DNA of 64,000 bases from Noviluteimonas gilva (GCF_009740395.1 NZ_WOXT01000005.1:1-64000), one strand, 5' to 3'; counted from the first letter of the stretch, positions 18,439 through 28,170 are shown. Notes: generated by a model not told the origin, from the sequence alone. Numbers and translations are program-made.

Positions 18439-20744
18439 CTGGGCCGTTTGCGGTGTCGTCGGATCAGAAGCGGGGCCGCCATCCATATCGCCAGGATTGA
18501 AGCACTTCCTGCGTTGAAGCGATCCAGGTAGATCAGCCCCACCGACATCACCGCGGACGCGACGCCGAGCAGGTCCATCGCATACAGGAAGCGACGCCCC
18601 GAGCGATCCCCTTTGAACGACGACGCGCGCCATCGCATCAATCCGCGTCGCGTTACCAGGCTGCAACCCACGCAGACCATGGCGTCAACGGCCACGGCAG
18701 CCATCAACGGCAGTGAGGCAAGCTTGAACCCGACGTCCGCGACGGTGGCGACAACGATCCTGCCGATCCGAGCCGGCTGTTGAACGGCGCCCAAGACCAG
18801 CAACAGAACGGCCTGGAATGCGATTGCACCCCATGCAAGGGTCAGCAGCCAAGGCGCTCCGTCCATGGCAGCCCATGCGGCCAGGGAGAAGGTGGCGATC
18901 GGCAACGAAAGGTTTCGGATCTGGTGGAGCACCACGATCTTCCAGTACAGACCGACGTCTGCGCTGCGTCGGTGGCCGAAGAGATAGACCGCCAGATTCT
19001 GCAAATCCCCTCGCATCCAGCGATGCGAGCGGATGGCCGAGTCGAGCATTGAGTCCGGCACCGATTCTGCCAACGCTGCGGTTCCTACGAAGAGCGGGTG
19101 CAGCGCATCGCTCTCGATCGTGTCGTGGCTAAGAAGCACGCCGATCGGATAGCGTCCTTCCGACAGCGCGTCGTGCGCACGAATGTCGTAGAAAATCTTC
19201 CCGCGATTGAGCTCCACTCCGAAAACATCGAACGCTGTGCTTCTGAACGCTATGTCGAGTTTGGAATCGGCATCGATCGTCGTTCGGGCCGCAAGCCCGG
19301 GAATGGGATAACGCGATGCGTCCTTTTTGCACGCCATGATCGCGGGCACAGCCGCCACATGTCCGGAAACGAGTTCGCGTCGACCACCCCTGACGCGGAG
19401 CATCGGCGCATTGGACGGATGCGCAAGCGCCCCGGCGAGATGTTGGACGCAATCACGGGTCAGCTTGGTGTCTTCGTCGATACAGAAAGCAAATTTGAAG
19501 CGACGTAACGATTCGGCCCTCTGAGCATCGACATTGAGAAAGGCATTGGCCCGACCCGCAACCAGCGCGGAGAAAGCCTCGATCTTTCCCCGCTTCCGTT
19601 CGGATCCGCGCCATTCGCGATCATCGGGAGCGAACTCGCGTCCACGAGCGATCAGGAAGAATGCATCGCGACCGTATTTGACGTTCAACTGTGCGACGCC
19701 GGCTTCGCCGTAAGACAGCAGCTCCAGATCGAGTTCCGACGGCTCTTTGTTCCTCGCGTCCAAGAAGTCAGCCAGCAACACCACGGCGACGTTCGTGTCG
19801 TTGGCGATCCGATAATTGCGCTCAGCCAGTTTCAGGATCGCGTGCAGGTTGTCCTTTGACTGCAACAGCATGGGCACGAGGATCGCAGTTGCGCAGTTCT
19901 TGGGAAGGCCGTCCTGAACAAAGTCGAGACTGTGATCCAGATGGCGACGTCCGAGTCCGCCGACGCGGTCGACGAATTGGGCTGCCATCTCGGATGTTGA
20001 AAGCGTGGCCAGCGCGACGGCAGCCCAAATAGCCCAGGCGTGCGCGTCATCGGGCGTCATGGACCAGAACAGCCCCGAGAGCAGCGCCAGCACAGCACAG
20101 AATCCCGCCGCGTGAGCAACCGCTCGCATCCCGAGCGAACGCATCGCGTCGTGATTGCGCCTGAGAAGCGACCCCGCGGCAGTCGCATCTCTGGCGACTT
20201 GATCTGGCGGCTGGCCCATCCGATCGGCCAGTACTTCGATGCGAAGCCGATAGTCATGTTTCGTCTGACGTGTCATCCGCGCGTACACGCCTGTCGGATC
20301 GCTGGTCAGTTCCGCCTCGTAGGGGCACGCCAGCGCCTCATTCCTCTCGATGCATCGAAAGGTTGCCGCCACTGCCTCGATCAACAAGGCACGTCGTTCA
20401 TCGGATGCCGCTAGCCTCAAGTCCTCCATCAAGTGCACGGCGACCAGCGGAACGAATAGTCGTCGAATGGAGTAACGCTCCGTGGCGAAGGACCCGAGGG
20501 CGTGCCGAAGCGCGGCCTCTTCCTCTTTGGGTTGGTGCGCCACTCGATTAGCAGCCGAGGCGGCGGACGTCGTGAGTTCCTTGGCTTCCAGCGGAAACCT
20601 GCGGTCGGCTGCCGCAATGTCAGGCAGCACGAAGGCCCGCAGGTACCGGACGCACGCCCCGAGATACGCGGCATCGCCGCCGAAGTTCGGCAGGTCGGCC
20701 GCCAACCCGTCGATACGATGCCGCGCCCAGCGTTCGAGCCTCAT
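18435..20744 (-). CDS. Stand-alone GT84-type glycosyltransferase
   Basis: A 769-residue membrane protein. Residues about 285-600 match the GT84 core of cyclic beta-1,2-glucan synthases (NdvB/ChvB): VPMLLQSKDNLHAI, the NYRIANDTN block, LLADFLDA, ERKRGKIEAF at 382-391, CIDEDTKL with the acidic metal motif at 421-428, LSHDTIES and RSHRWMRGD. Hydrophobic segments occur near 205-250 and in the last 150 residues. Known GT84 enzymes exceed 2000 residues and carry GH94 domains that set glucan length; both the size and the GH94 part are absent here. GGAAGG precedes the ATG. It is divergent from tonB and convergent with the C39 gene. Whether it glycosylates the leader protein, makes a short beta-1,2-glucan, or is unrelated is unknown. 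Confidence 0.82.
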   Translation of the reverse strand: MRLERWARHRIDGLAADLPNFGGDAAYLGACVRYLRAFVLPDIAAADRRFPLEAKELTTSAASAANRVAHQPKEEEAALRHALGSFATERYSIRRLFVPLVAVHLMEDLRLAASDERRALLIEAVAATFRCIERNEALACPYEAELTSDPTGVYARMTRQTKHDYRLRIEVLADRMGQPPDQVARDATAAGSLLRRNHDAMRSLGMRAVAHAAGFCAVLALLSGLFWSMTPDDAHAWAIWAAVALATLSTSEMAAQFVDRVGGLGRRHLDHSLDFVQDGLPKNCATAILVPMLLQSKDNLHAILKLAERNYRIANDTNVAVVLLADFLDARNKEPSELDLELLSYGEAGVAQLNVKYGRDAFFLIARGREFAPDDREWRGSERKRGKIEAFSALVAGRANAFLNVDAQRAESLRRFKFAFCIDEDTKLTRDCVQHLAGALAHPSNAPMLRVRGGRRELVSGHVAAVPAIMACKKDASRYPIPGLAARTTIDADSKLDIAFRSTAFDVFGVELNRGKIFYDIRAHDALSEGRYPIGVLLSHDTIESDALHPLFVGTAALAESVPDSMLDSAIRSHRWMRGDLQNLAVYLFGHRRSADVGLYWKIVVLHQIRNLSLPIATFSLAAWAAMDGAPWLLTLAWGAIAFQAVLLLVLGAVQQPARIGRIVVATVADVGFKLASLPLMAAVAVDAMVCVGCSLVTRRGLMRWRASSFKGDRSGRRFLYAMDLLGVASAVMSVGLIYLDRFNAGSASILAIWMAAPLLIRRHRKRPS

Positions 20745-20916
20745 GGGCCTTCCGAGTCAAGAGTCGCAATCGGAATACCGGTCCGCGGTGCACTGCAGCA
20801 ATCACCGTTGTCTCCTGGTCCCGCAGTTCTTTCGCGCCTTCCGACGGATCAACCCCATTGCCAGACCCCGCGCGTTGGAGGAATCAACTCGATCACGCAA
20901 CCACGGAGGCCACGCC

Positions 20917-21594
20917 ATGTCGCACACGATCGCGCCGTCCCTGCCCCGCCGCCAGGCGCAAGCCGGGCATCTGCTCGAACGCCCGAGTCCCGCGCGCATC
21001 ACCGCGATCGCCGGCGTGATCGCGCTGCATGCCGCGGCGTTGATGTTGTTGCTGATGCCGATGGCGCCGCCGCAGGCCATGGTGGAAGAAGACGTGGCCA
21101 TTCCGATCTTCGTGATTCCCAAGCACGTCGATCCGCCGCCGCCGCCGACACCGCCGGAGACCCACCGCCGCATCGAACCGCGTCCGGTCACGCCCACGCG
21201 CTCGCCGCCGGTCGAACAACCGCCGGTCGTCGATCCGGTCGGCGTGGATATCGCACCGCCTTACGACCCGGCGCCGGACACCGCGATCGTCGTCGAAACG
21301 ACGCCCCCGGGCCCGATCCGCGCCGACAGCCTCGAATACGCGAGCGCGCCCCCGCCGGCCTATCCGCGCGACGCGATGACGCGCCGCATCGAAGGCACGG
21401 TGATCCTCGAAGTGTTGGTCGGCGTCGACGGTGTGCCGCTGGACGTGCGCGTGCAGACGAGCAGCGGCAATCGCTCGCTCGATGAAGCCGCGCGCAAGCA
21501 CATCCTGAAGAAGTGGAAGTTCAAGCCGGCGACGCAGGATGGGTACGCGGTGGAGGCGATCGGCCTGGTGCCGGTGAAGTTCGTGTTGCGGTGA
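20917..21594 (+). CDS. TonB-like energy transducer
   Basis: A 225-residue protein. It has a short cytoplasmic N terminus, one membrane helix (residues about 28-50, ITAIAGVIALHAAALMLLL), a Pro-rich periplasmic spacer (about 65-130) and a C-terminal TonB domain with YPRDAMTRRIEGTVILEV and a final VPVKFVLR strand. TonB couples ExbBD proton-motive energy to outer-membrane receptors, but no exbBD genes are in the window. GGAGG lies 7 bases before the ATG at 20917; the open frame extends upstream without a better start. It is at the right edge of the accessory region. Confidence 0.9.
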   Translation: MSHTIAPSLPRRQAQAGHLLERPSPARITAIAGVIALHAAALMLLLMPMAPPQAMVEEDVAIPIFVIPKHVDPPPPPTPPETHRRIEPRPVTPTRSPPVEQPPVVDPVGVDIAPPYDPAPDTAIVVETTPPGPIRADSLEYASAPPPAYPRDAMTRRIEGTVILEVLVGVDGVPLDVRVQTSSGNRSLDEAARKHILKKWKFKPATQDGYAVEAIGLVPVKFVLR

Positions 21595-21602
21595 TGCTTT
21601 CT

Positions 21603-21627
21603 CCCTCCCCTGCTGTGCAGGGGAGGG
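21603..21627. terminator. GC-rich hairpin after the TonB-like gene
   Basis: CCCTCCCCTGC at 21603-21613 pairs perfectly with GCAGGGGAGGG at 21617-21627 around a three-base loop, eight bases past the tonB stop. No T-run follows. It may stall transcription or be one copy of a dispersed intergenic palindrome; a similar CCTCCCGGAGGGAGG element occurs at about 25213-25229. Confidence 0.45.
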
Positions 21628-21744
21628 TTGGGGTGGGGTTGCGTCGGGTGTCGCAGCGCTTGAAGCAAGAGCGGTTCGCCTCGGCGTTATCCCCCCCAAT
21701 CGCGCTTTGCGCGATTGACCCCCCTTGGGAAGGGGGGTGGGGGC

Positions 21745-22215
21745 TTACGCTCGGTGATAGGGGTGATTCGCGAGCATCGCGTTCGCCCGATACAACTGTT
21801 CCGCCAACACCAGGCGAACCAACATGTGCGGCAAGGTCAGCGGGCCGAGCGACCACGTGTCGTCGGCCCGCTGGATCACTTCACTCGCATGCCCTTCCGG
21901 GCCGCCGATCAGGAAACACAGATCGCGCCCGGCGCCACGCCAGGTTTCCATGCGTTGCGCGAGTTGCTCCGAACTCCACGTGCGCCCTCGCCCATCGAGC
22001 GCGACCACGAGTGCGCCCTTGGGAATCGCGGCCAGCACGCGCTGGCCTTCCTCGAAAGTCGCACGCGCGGCATCGCGGCCCTTGCCGCGCACGCCGGGTT
22101 CGATTTCGATCAGATCCAGCGGCAGCCAGTGCGAAAGCCGCTTGCGGTATTCGGCGAATCCGTGGGCGACCCACGCCGGTGGACGTTCGCCGACGGCGAT
22201 GAGCCGCGCCTTCAT
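21745..22215 (-). CDS. rlmH: 23S rRNA pseudouridine-1915 N3-methyltransferase RlmH
   Basis: A SPOUT-class methyltransferase that modifies pseudouridine 1915 in helix 69 of 23S rRNA. The SAM-binding trefoil-knot motif FLIGGPEG is near residue 104 and the C terminus ends in the family's YHR-type motif (NHPYHRA). The 156-residue length is standard. It is the last gene of the leuS-lptE-holA-nadD-rsfS-rlmH run, 31 bases after rsfS. Confidence 0.96.
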   Translation of the reverse strand: MKARLIAVGERPPAWVAHGFAEYRKRLSHWLPLDLIEIEPGVRGKGRDAARATFEEGQRVLAAIPKGALVVALDGRGRTWSSEQLAQRMETWRGAGRDLCFLIGGPEGHASEVIQRADDTWSLGPLTLPHMLVRLVLAEQLYRANAMLANHPYHRA

Positions 22216-22246
22216 CGCGACTGCGTGCGTTGCCGCACGCCGTGCA

Positions 22247-22666
22247 TTACTCGACGCGGCCGGCGGCCAGCGCGTCTTCCTCTTCCGGCGGCTGGTCGCC
22301 GACGGTCCACAGGCGCTCGAGCGCGTAGAACTCGCGCACGCGCGGCAGCATCACGTGGACGACGACATCGCCCAGGTCGACCAGCACCCACTCGGCCTCG
22401 CGCTCGCCTTCCACGCCCAGCGGCATGCAGTCGAGCTTCTTGGCGTGGCGCACGACTTCGTCGGCGATCGACTTGACGTGGCGGGTGGAGGTGCCGGACG
22501 CGATGACCAGGTGGTCGGTGACGCTGGTCTTGCCGCGGACATCGATCTCGACGACATCTTTTGCCTTGAGCTCCTCCACGGCGTTGCGCACGTGCTGGAG
22601 GAGGACTTCTGCCGGCGGCGGCGGATTGGGAAGACGGGTCTTGATGACTTGCGCGGCGGTGGTCAA
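22247..22666 (-). CDS. rsfS: Ribosomal silencing factor RsfS
   Basis: A 139-residue protein of the RsfS/Iojap family, which binds ribosomal protein uL14 and blocks subunit joining in starvation. Conserved blocks are [33 protein letters not shown] and [15 protein letters not shown]. It sits between nadD and rlmH as in many proteobacteria. The N-terminal 25 residues are variable, so the start could lie slightly downstream. Confidence 0.95.
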   Translation of the reverse strand: MTTAAQVIKTRLPNPPPPAEVLLQHVRNAVEELKAKDVVEIDVRGKTSVTDHLVIASGTSTRHVKSIADEVVRHAKKLDCMPLGVEGEREAEWVLVDLGDVVVHVMLPRVREFYALERLWTVGDQPPEEEDALAAGRVE

Positions 22667-22739
22667 GGGCAGCTGGCTCGGTGGAGACGGCGGGGATTAT
22701 ACGAGGCGCTTGCGACCGGCAGGCGTGAAACCGTCGGCA

Positions 22740-23408
22740 TCACGCGCCTGAGCGTCCATAAAGGCCCGATTGGTGGATGAATGCGGCAACCGGCGCCGGC
22801 ACCCAGTCGCGCCAGCGCGGGTCGTCGGCCGCGATCCGGCGCCTGAGTTCGGTCGACGACTCCGGCCGCTCCGCCCCCAGGCGGAACTCGGCGAACCCGC
22901 CCGCCGGCAGCGCGTGCAGCTGTGATGGCAGGCACCAGCGCGGCGCGAGCTCGACATGGACCGCGGGCGCACGCGCGGCGAGCGCGTCCTGGTCGATGGG
23001 CGCGCCGGGGCGGTCGATCGCGAGCAGATGGCCGAGGTCGAACAGTTCACGCCACCGATGCCAGGTCGCGAGTTCGAACACCGAATCGCCGCCGACCATC
23101 CACACCAGCGGCGCATGCGGCCCGTATTCGGCGCGCAACTCGCGCAAGGTATCGACGGTGTACGACGGACCCGCGCGACGCAGTTCGCGGCGATCCACGA
23201 TCAGGCCCGCTTCGCCCTGCACCGCGAGTTCGAGCATGTGCGCGCGTTGCTCGGCGTCGGCGTGCGTCGGTCCCTTGTGCGGGGGATCGGCGGCGGGCAA
23301 AAGATGTACGTCGGCATGCAGGGCATCGCGCACCGCGCGTGCGATGGCGAGGTGACCGGTGTGCACGGGATCGAAGGTGCCGCCGTAGCAGAGAACGAGC
23401 GGCGTCAC
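22740..23408 (-). CDS. nadD: Nicotinate-nucleotide adenylyltransferase NadD
   Basis: Makes nicotinic acid adenine dinucleotide from NaMN and ATP in NAD synthesis. The nucleotidyltransferase signature GGTFDPVHTGHL is at residues 9-20, and the ESSTELRRRI motif (ISSTxxR type) is near residue 187. The 222-residue length is normal. It begins 3 bases after the holA stop and is transcribed in the same operon. Confidence 0.96.
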   Translation of the reverse strand: MTPLVLCYGGTFDPVHTGHLAIARAVRDALHADVHLLPAADPPHKGPTHADAEQRAHMLELAVQGEAGLIVDRRELRRAGPSYTVDTLRELRAEYGPHAPLVWMVGGDSVFELATWHRWRELFDLGHLLAIDRPGAPIDQDALAARAPAVHVELAPRWCLPSQLHALPAGGFAEFRLGAERPESSTELRRRIAADDPRWRDWVPAPVAAFIHQSGLYGRSGA

Positions 23409-23411
23409 GCG

Positions 23412-24458
23412 TCAGCCCAGCAGTCGCAATGCGCGCGGATCGGCGACGGCGAGCAGCACGCGCTCAAGTGCGAGCCACGCATCGGTAGGATCGCGGCCCC
23501 ACTGCGGGCGGCCTTTCGCGATGCGATCCACGCGACCGGCTTCGGCGGCGAAGCGTTCCCACTTCGCGGCATCGTGTCGTTTCAGCGCGCGCGTGTACGC
23601 GGCCTGTTTCGAATCCCAGATGCGCTGCGCCTTGAATTCGGCTTGCAGGTTTCCACCGCGCGCCGCGACACGCGCGAGCGCGGCCGCACGCTGCAATTCC
23701 ATCGCGACCATGCCGAGCAACGCGGGCACCGCTTCGCCTTCGCCGCGCAAGCCATGCAGCATGCGCGAGACTTGCGCGGGCTGGCCGTTCATCGCGGCGT
23801 CGACCAGACGAAACACGTCGTAGCGCGCCGAATCCGACACCAGCGATTCCATCGTCGCCGCATCCAGCGTGCGGCCTTCGGCCAGCAGCGAGAGCTTGTC
23901 GATTTCCTGCGCGGCGGCGAGCAAATTGCCTTCGACGCGATCGGCCAGGGCCTGCACCGCATCGCGATCGGCGCGCAGGCCGCGCGCGCGCATGCGCGCT
24001 TCGATCCAGCCGGCGAGTTCGTGCGGCTTCACTTGCCAGGCGACGAGTTGGTGGCCGATGCGCGCGAGCGCCTCGCTCCACTTGCCGCCATGTTGTTTGC
24101 TCCATTCGCCCGCGGTGACGAGCAACACGACATCGGGCGGCGGATTCGCGGCGAATTGCGTGAGCAGTTCGGCGCCGTCCTTGCCCGGCTTGCCGCTCGG
24201 CATGCGAATTTCGATCACGCGCCGCGTGGCGAACAAGCCCGGCGCCTGGAATGCGGCGGCCACGCTGTCCCAATCCGGGTCGCGTCCTTCGATGTCGTAG
24301 ACCTCGCGATCGCCGACGCCCTGCTCGCGCGCGGCGGCGCGCACGGCGTCGGCCGCTTCCAGCACGAGCAGTGTTTCGGGCCCCGCGATCAGGTACGCAG
24401 GCCGCAGGGGCTCGGAGGCGAGTTGCGCCGCGAGCCGATCGGGCCTCAGGTCCGCCAT
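23412..24458 (-). CDS. holA: DNA polymerase III delta subunit HolA
   Basis: The delta subunit opens the beta sliding clamp in the clamp-loader complex. At 348 residues it is full length. The N-terminal LASEPLRPAYLIAGPETLL motif, the central AAA+-like region without a Walker A motif, and the C-terminal helical collar domain (with KQAAYTRALKR) fit HolA. It lies between lptE and nadD, the usual order. Confidence 0.95.
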   Translation of the reverse strand: MADLRPDRLAAQLASEPLRPAYLIAGPETLLVLEAADAVRAAAREQGVGDREVYDIEGRDPDWDSVAAAFQAPGLFATRRVIEIRMPSGKPGKDGAELLTQFAANPPPDVVLLVTAGEWSKQHGGKWSEALARIGHQLVAWQVKPHELAGWIEARMRARGLRADRDAVQALADRVEGNLLAAAQEIDKLSLLAEGRTLDAATMESLVSDSARYDVFRLVDAAMNGQPAQVSRMLHGLRGEGEAVPALLGMVAMELQRAAALARVAARGGNLQAEFKAQRIWDSKQAAYTRALKRHDAAKWERFAAEAGRVDRIAKGRPQWGRDPTDAWLALERVLLAVADPRALRLLG

Positions 24459-24462
24459 CGGA

Positions 24463-25107
24463 TCAGGGTTGCGACGCAGGCGCGGCCGACGTCGATGCCG
24501 CAGCAGGCGCCGTGAGCGTCGAGGCCGGCGCCGGCGCTTCCACCGTCGTCGAAGGTGCCGGCGCAGCAGCGGCCGCGTTGCCGCGGACTTCGGGGCGCGT
24601 GACGTTCAAGGCCGCGCCCACGCGACGCAGGATCGCCGTCGACATTTCGCGGCGCAGTTCCTTCGCGAGCAGTTCGCGCTCGGAAGTCGCGCCGACCGCG
24701 TCGGCCGGCGGCGCCACGTAGTCGCGCGAGAGTTCGACCGCGCCCTGCGGCACCACGACGTTCCCCGCCTGGTCCAGCAGCACGAAAATCACCGCGTAGC
24801 GCAGGCTGAATTCCTGCGCGCGGCCGCGTTCGTCGATGCTGATCGGCGTATCGCCCCAGCGTTCGGACACGATCTGCAAGGTGGTCGAGGGCTGCGCGGG
24901 ATCGGTCGCGGGCACCGCGCCGGCGCGCGTCATCGCATCGGCGAGCGATTCGGCGAGCGGGCTGTACGGATCGGGCGACACCACGCGCACCGGATTGAGT
25001 TCCACCGGCAAGGTGAGCGCATTGCGCAGGTGGAAGCCGCAGGCGCTGCACAGCGCGATCAGCGCCGACAGCACCGTGAGTCGGACAAGCGTGGTGGGCA
25101 TTCGCAT
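24463..25107 (-). CDS. lptE: LPS-assembly lipoprotein LptE
   Basis: Outer-membrane lipoprotein that plugs the LptD barrel in LPS export. The signal peptide ends in LIALCSAC with the acylated Cys at residue 23 followed by GFHLR, the family's conserved start. The mature domain has the LptE alternating strands and ends in an Ala/Pro/Thr-rich tail of about 40 residues. ATG at 25107 gives a proper lipoprotein signal; an upstream in-frame ATG (25143) would place charged residues ahead of it, and ATG at 25101 is also possible. Confidence 0.93.
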   Translation of the reverse strand: MRMPTTLVRLTVLSALIALCSACGFHLRNALTLPVELNPVRVVSPDPYSPLAESLADAMTRAGAVPATDPAQPSTTLQIVSERWGDTPISIDERGRAQEFSLRYAVIFVLLDQAGNVVVPQGAVELSRDYVAPPADAVGATSERELLAKELRREMSTAILRRVGAALNVTRPEVRGNAAAAAPAPSTTVEAPAPASTLTAPAAASTSAAPASQP

Positions 25108-25143
25108 GGCGGGCAGTCTGGACGAGGGGGCGGCGGCGGGCAA

Positions 25144-25440
25144 GGCCGCGCTCTTACAGCGTGGCTTCGGACGGACGCCTCACCGAGGTGGCGTCCGCTT
25201 CGATGAGTCAATCCCTCCCGGAGGGAGGGGCGCAGGTCGCGTCGAGGAACATCGCCTGCCAGAGGCGACGATGCACGACGGTGCGCGCGCCGAGGTGGGC
25301 GAGGTTCCGTCCGTCGGGTGTGATGGCTGTCGGCGCGTAACGATCAAGTCGCGACGCACACATTCATCAAGGCTGTCGCGGCACCATCAAACGTGGTGCG
25401 CAGCGGTGCGGCGTGCCGATGCGCCGCCCTGGTGGAGGCT
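25144..25440. other. Intergenic region leuS-lptE with dispersed repeat
   Basis: A stretch of about 300 bases without a gene. Near 25163-25200 an ACGGACGC/GCGTCCGC inverted repeat surrounds CCTCACCGAGGTG. The larger part (about 25243-25411) is copy A of the dispersed repeat that also occurs twice at 44.9-45.3 kb. The interruption of an otherwise compact operon makes an internal terminator or promoter possible. Confidence 0.6.
25243..25411 (+). repeat. Dispersed repeat, copy A
   Basis: The segment starts CGAGGAACATCGCCTGCCAG and continues through GCGCGCCGAGGTGGGCGAGG and TTCCGTCCGTC to GCGGCACCATCAAACGTGG. It is clearly related to copy C (45169-45337, same orientation) and copy B (44943-45055, opposite). 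The best conserved part is the first 80 bases. All copies are intergenic and have no coding potential I trust. Confidence 0.75.
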
Positions 25441-28170
25441 CTACGCCGACGCCACGATATTGACGATCTTGCCGGGCACCACGATCACCTTGCGCACCGT
25501 CTGCCCTTCGAGGAAACGCGCGACCGCGGGCTCGGCGAGCGCGGCGGCCTCCACGATGTCCTTCGCGGTGTCCGGCGCGACCTCGATCGTCCCGCGCAAC
25601 TTGCCGTTGACCTGCACCGCGAGCGTCAGCGCGTCGCGCTTGAGCGCTTCGGGATCGGCCTTCGGGAACGGCACGTCTTCCAGCAACGTCTCCGCATGCC
25701 CTAGCGCCTGCCACAAGCCGTGGCACACGTGCGGCGTGACCGGATTGAGCAGCAACACCATCGCCTGCAACGCTTCGTGGCGCACGGCGCGGCCCTGCTC
25801 GCTCATGTCGTCGAACTTCGCGACATGGTTGAGCAGTTCCATCAACGCGGCGATCGCGGTGTTGAAGCTGTGGCGGCGACCGTAGTCGTCGCCGACCTTC
25901 TGGATCGTTTCGTGCACCTGGCGGCGCAGCGTCTTCTGCGCGGCGTTGAGCGACGCCGGCGCAACGACCGGATGATCCGGCTGCGCGACATGCGTCAACA
26001 CCTCGCGCCAGAAACGGCGCAGGAAACGCGCCATGCCTTCGACGCCGGCCTCGTTCCACTCCAGCGACTGCTCGGGCGGCGCGGCGAACATCGAGAACAG
26101 GCGCACGGTGTCGGCGCCGAAGCGGTCGACCATCGCCTGCGGATCGACGCCGTTGTTCTTCGACTTCGCCATCTTCTCGACGCCGCCGATGTGCACCGGC
26201 TTGCCGTCTGCCTTCAGGTGCGCGCCGGTGATGCGGCCGCGTTCGTCGCGCTCGGCATCGACGTCGGCGGGATTGATCCACTCCTTCGTGCCGTCGGCGT
26301 TGTCGCGCCAATACGTCTCCGCGATCACCATGCCCTGGCACAGCAAATTCGTCGCAGGTTCGTCGCTATGCACCATGCCCGCGTCGCGCAGAAGCTTGTG
26401 ATAGAAGCGGAAATACAGCAGGTGCAGGATCGCGTGTTCGATGCCGCCGATGTACTGGTCGACCGGCGTCCAGTAGTTGGCGCGGGCATCGACCATGTCG
26501 CTTGCGCCCGGCGACGTGTAGCGCGCGTAGTACCAGCTCGACTCCATGAAGGTGTCGAACGTATCGGTCTCGCGCTCGGCCGCGCCGCCGCAGTCCGGGC
26601 ACGTGGTCTTGCGCCACTCGGGGTCGGCCTTGATCGGCGATTGCACGCCGGAGAACGCGACGTCTTCGGGCAACACGACCGGCAATTGGTCTTCCGGCAC
26701 CGGCACCGCGCCGCACTTGGCGCAGTAGATCACCGGGATCGGGCAACCCCAGTAACGCTGGCGGCTCACGCCCCAGTCGCGCAGGCGGAAGTTCACGCGG
26801 CGCGCGCCGTGGCCTTCGGCCTGGAAGCGCGCGGCGATCGCATCGAACGCCTCGTCGTAATCCATGCCGTCGAACTCGCCGGAATTCACCAGCAAGCCAC
26901 GCTCGGTGTACGCGCTCTCTTCCTGGATCTTGCGCTCGAAGTCCTGGACGACTTCGACCGCGGCGCGCAATTCGTAGACATCGGAATTGCCGCCATGCAG
27001 CGCGGCGTCCATGGGATCGCCGCCGACGGCGAGGTCGTGCGTCATTTCGGCGACCGCATCGCGGACTTCCGCCGGCACGATCACCATGCGGATCGGCAGG
27101 CCGTAATGGCGCGCCATTTCCCAATCGCGCTGGTCGTGGCCCGGCACCGCCATCACCGCGCCCGTGCCGTAGCTCATGAGCACGAAGTTGGCGACGTAGA
27201 TCGGCAAGGCTTCGCCGGTGACCGGATGCAGCGCGCGCAGGCCGGTGTCGCGGCCGCGCTTGGCCTGCGTTTCGAGTTCGGCTTCCGACACGCCGCCGTG
27301 GTGCAGCTCATCGATGAACGCGGCCAGCGACGGATCGCGCTCGGCGGCCTGCTTCGCAAGCGGATGCTCGGCAGCGATGCTGATGAAGGTCACGCCCATC
27401 AGGGTGTCGGGGCGCGTGGTGAACACGTGCAGTTGTTCGTCGGTGCCGTCGACCTTGAATGCGAACTCCAGGCCTTCGCTGCGACCGATCCAGTTGCGCT
27501 GCATCGTGCGCACGGCGTCGGGCCAGCCCGGCAGCCTGTCGAGGCCGTCGAGCAATTCCTGCGCGTAATCGGTGATGCGCAGGAACCACTGCGGGATCTC
27601 GCGCTTTTCCACGATCGCGCCCGAGCGCCAGCCGCGGCCGTCGATCACCTGCTCGTTCGCAAGCACGGTCTGGTCCACCGGATCCCAGTTGACGACCGAA
27701 TTCTTGCGATACGCCATGCCCTTCTTCAGCAGGCGCACGAACATGCGCTGCTCGTGCACGTAGTAATCCGGGCGGCACGTGGCGAATTCGCGCGACCAAT
27801 CGATGGCGTAACCCATCGTCTTGAGCTGGTCGCGCATGTGGTCGATGTTGGCGTAGGTCCACTTCGCCGGCGCGGTGCGGTTCTTGATCGCCGCGTTCTC
27901 GGCGGGCAGGCCGAAGGCGTCCCAACCCATCGGTTGCAGCACGTTGCGGCCGTTCATGCGCTGGAAGCGGCTGATGACGTCGCCGATCGTGTAATTGCGC
28001 ACGTGGCCCATGTGCAGCGCGCCCGAGGGGTACGGCAGCATCGAGAGGCAGAAGAACTTCGGGCGCGGGTCGTCCTCGGACACTTCGAACGCGCGGCGGT
28101 CTGACCAGAAGCGCTGGGCGGCGGCTTCGAGGGTGCGGGGGTCGTAGGCGGGCGTCTCGGGGGCGGACAT
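25441..28170 (-). CDS. leuS: Leucyl-tRNA synthetase
   Basis: Class I aminoacyl-tRNA synthetase. The HIGH motif is HMGH (in [13 protein letters not shown]) and the KMSKS motif is KMAKS (in [13 protein letters not shown]). The CP1 editing domain ([30 protein letters not shown]) and a zinc-type CxxC cluster (TTCPDCGG) are present. The protein is 909 residues, somewhat longer than E. coli (860). The open frame continues 276 bases upstream, but [15 protein letters not shown] at 28170 is the family's N terminus. It heads the leftward operon and is divergent from the SemiSWEET gene. Confidence 0.97.
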   Translation of the reverse strand: MSAPETPAYDPRTLEAAAQRFWSDRRAFEVSEDDPRPKFFCLSMLPYPSGALHMGHVRNYTIGDVISRFQRMNGRNVLQPMGWDAFGLPAENAAIKNRTAPAKWTYANIDHMRDQLKTMGYAIDWSREFATCRPDYYVHEQRMFVRLLKKGMAYRKNSVVNWDPVDQTVLANEQVIDGRGWRSGAIVEKREIPQWFLRITDYAQELLDGLDRLPGWPDAVRTMQRNWIGRSEGLEFAFKVDGTDEQLHVFTTRPDTLMGVTFISIAAEHPLAKQAAERDPSLAAFIDELHHGGVSEAELETQAKRGRDTGLRALHPVTGEALPIYVANFVLMSYGTGAVMAVPGHDQRDWEMARHYGLPIRMVIVPAEVRDAVAEMTHDLAVGGDPMDAALHGGNSDVYELRAAVEVVQDFERKIQEESAYTERGLLVNSGEFDGMDYDEAFDAIAARFQAEGHGARRVNFRLRDWGVSRQRYWGCPIPVIYCAKCGAVPVPEDQLPVVLPEDVAFSGVQSPIKADPEWRKTTCPDCGGAAERETDTFDTFMESSWYYARYTSPGASDMVDARANYWTPVDQYIGGIEHAILHLLYFRFYHKLLRDAGMVHSDEPATNLLCQGMVIAETYWRDNADGTKEWINPADVDAERDERGRITGAHLKADGKPVHIGGVEKMAKSKNNGVDPQAMVDRFGADTVRLFSMFAAPPEQSLEWNEAGVEGMARFLRRFWREVLTHVAQPDHPVVAPASLNAAQKTLRRQVHETIQKVGDDYGRRHSFNTAIAALMELLNHVAKFDDMSEQGRAVRHEALQAMVLLLNPVTPHVCHGLWQALGHAETLLEDVPFPKADPEALKRDALTLAVQVNGKLRGTIEVAPDTAKDIVEAAALAEPAVARFLEGQTVRKVIVVPGKIVNIVASA

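Noticed and set aside
18435-20744. Cellulose synthase
   Set aside because: The ERKRGK, DEDT and RHRW-type motifs and their spacing fit GT84, not the GT2 QxxRW pattern of BcsA.
25720-28104. Open frame of 794 codons opposite leuS
   Set aside because: Antisense of a complete leucyl-tRNA synthetase gene; composition is His/Arg/Asp-rich.
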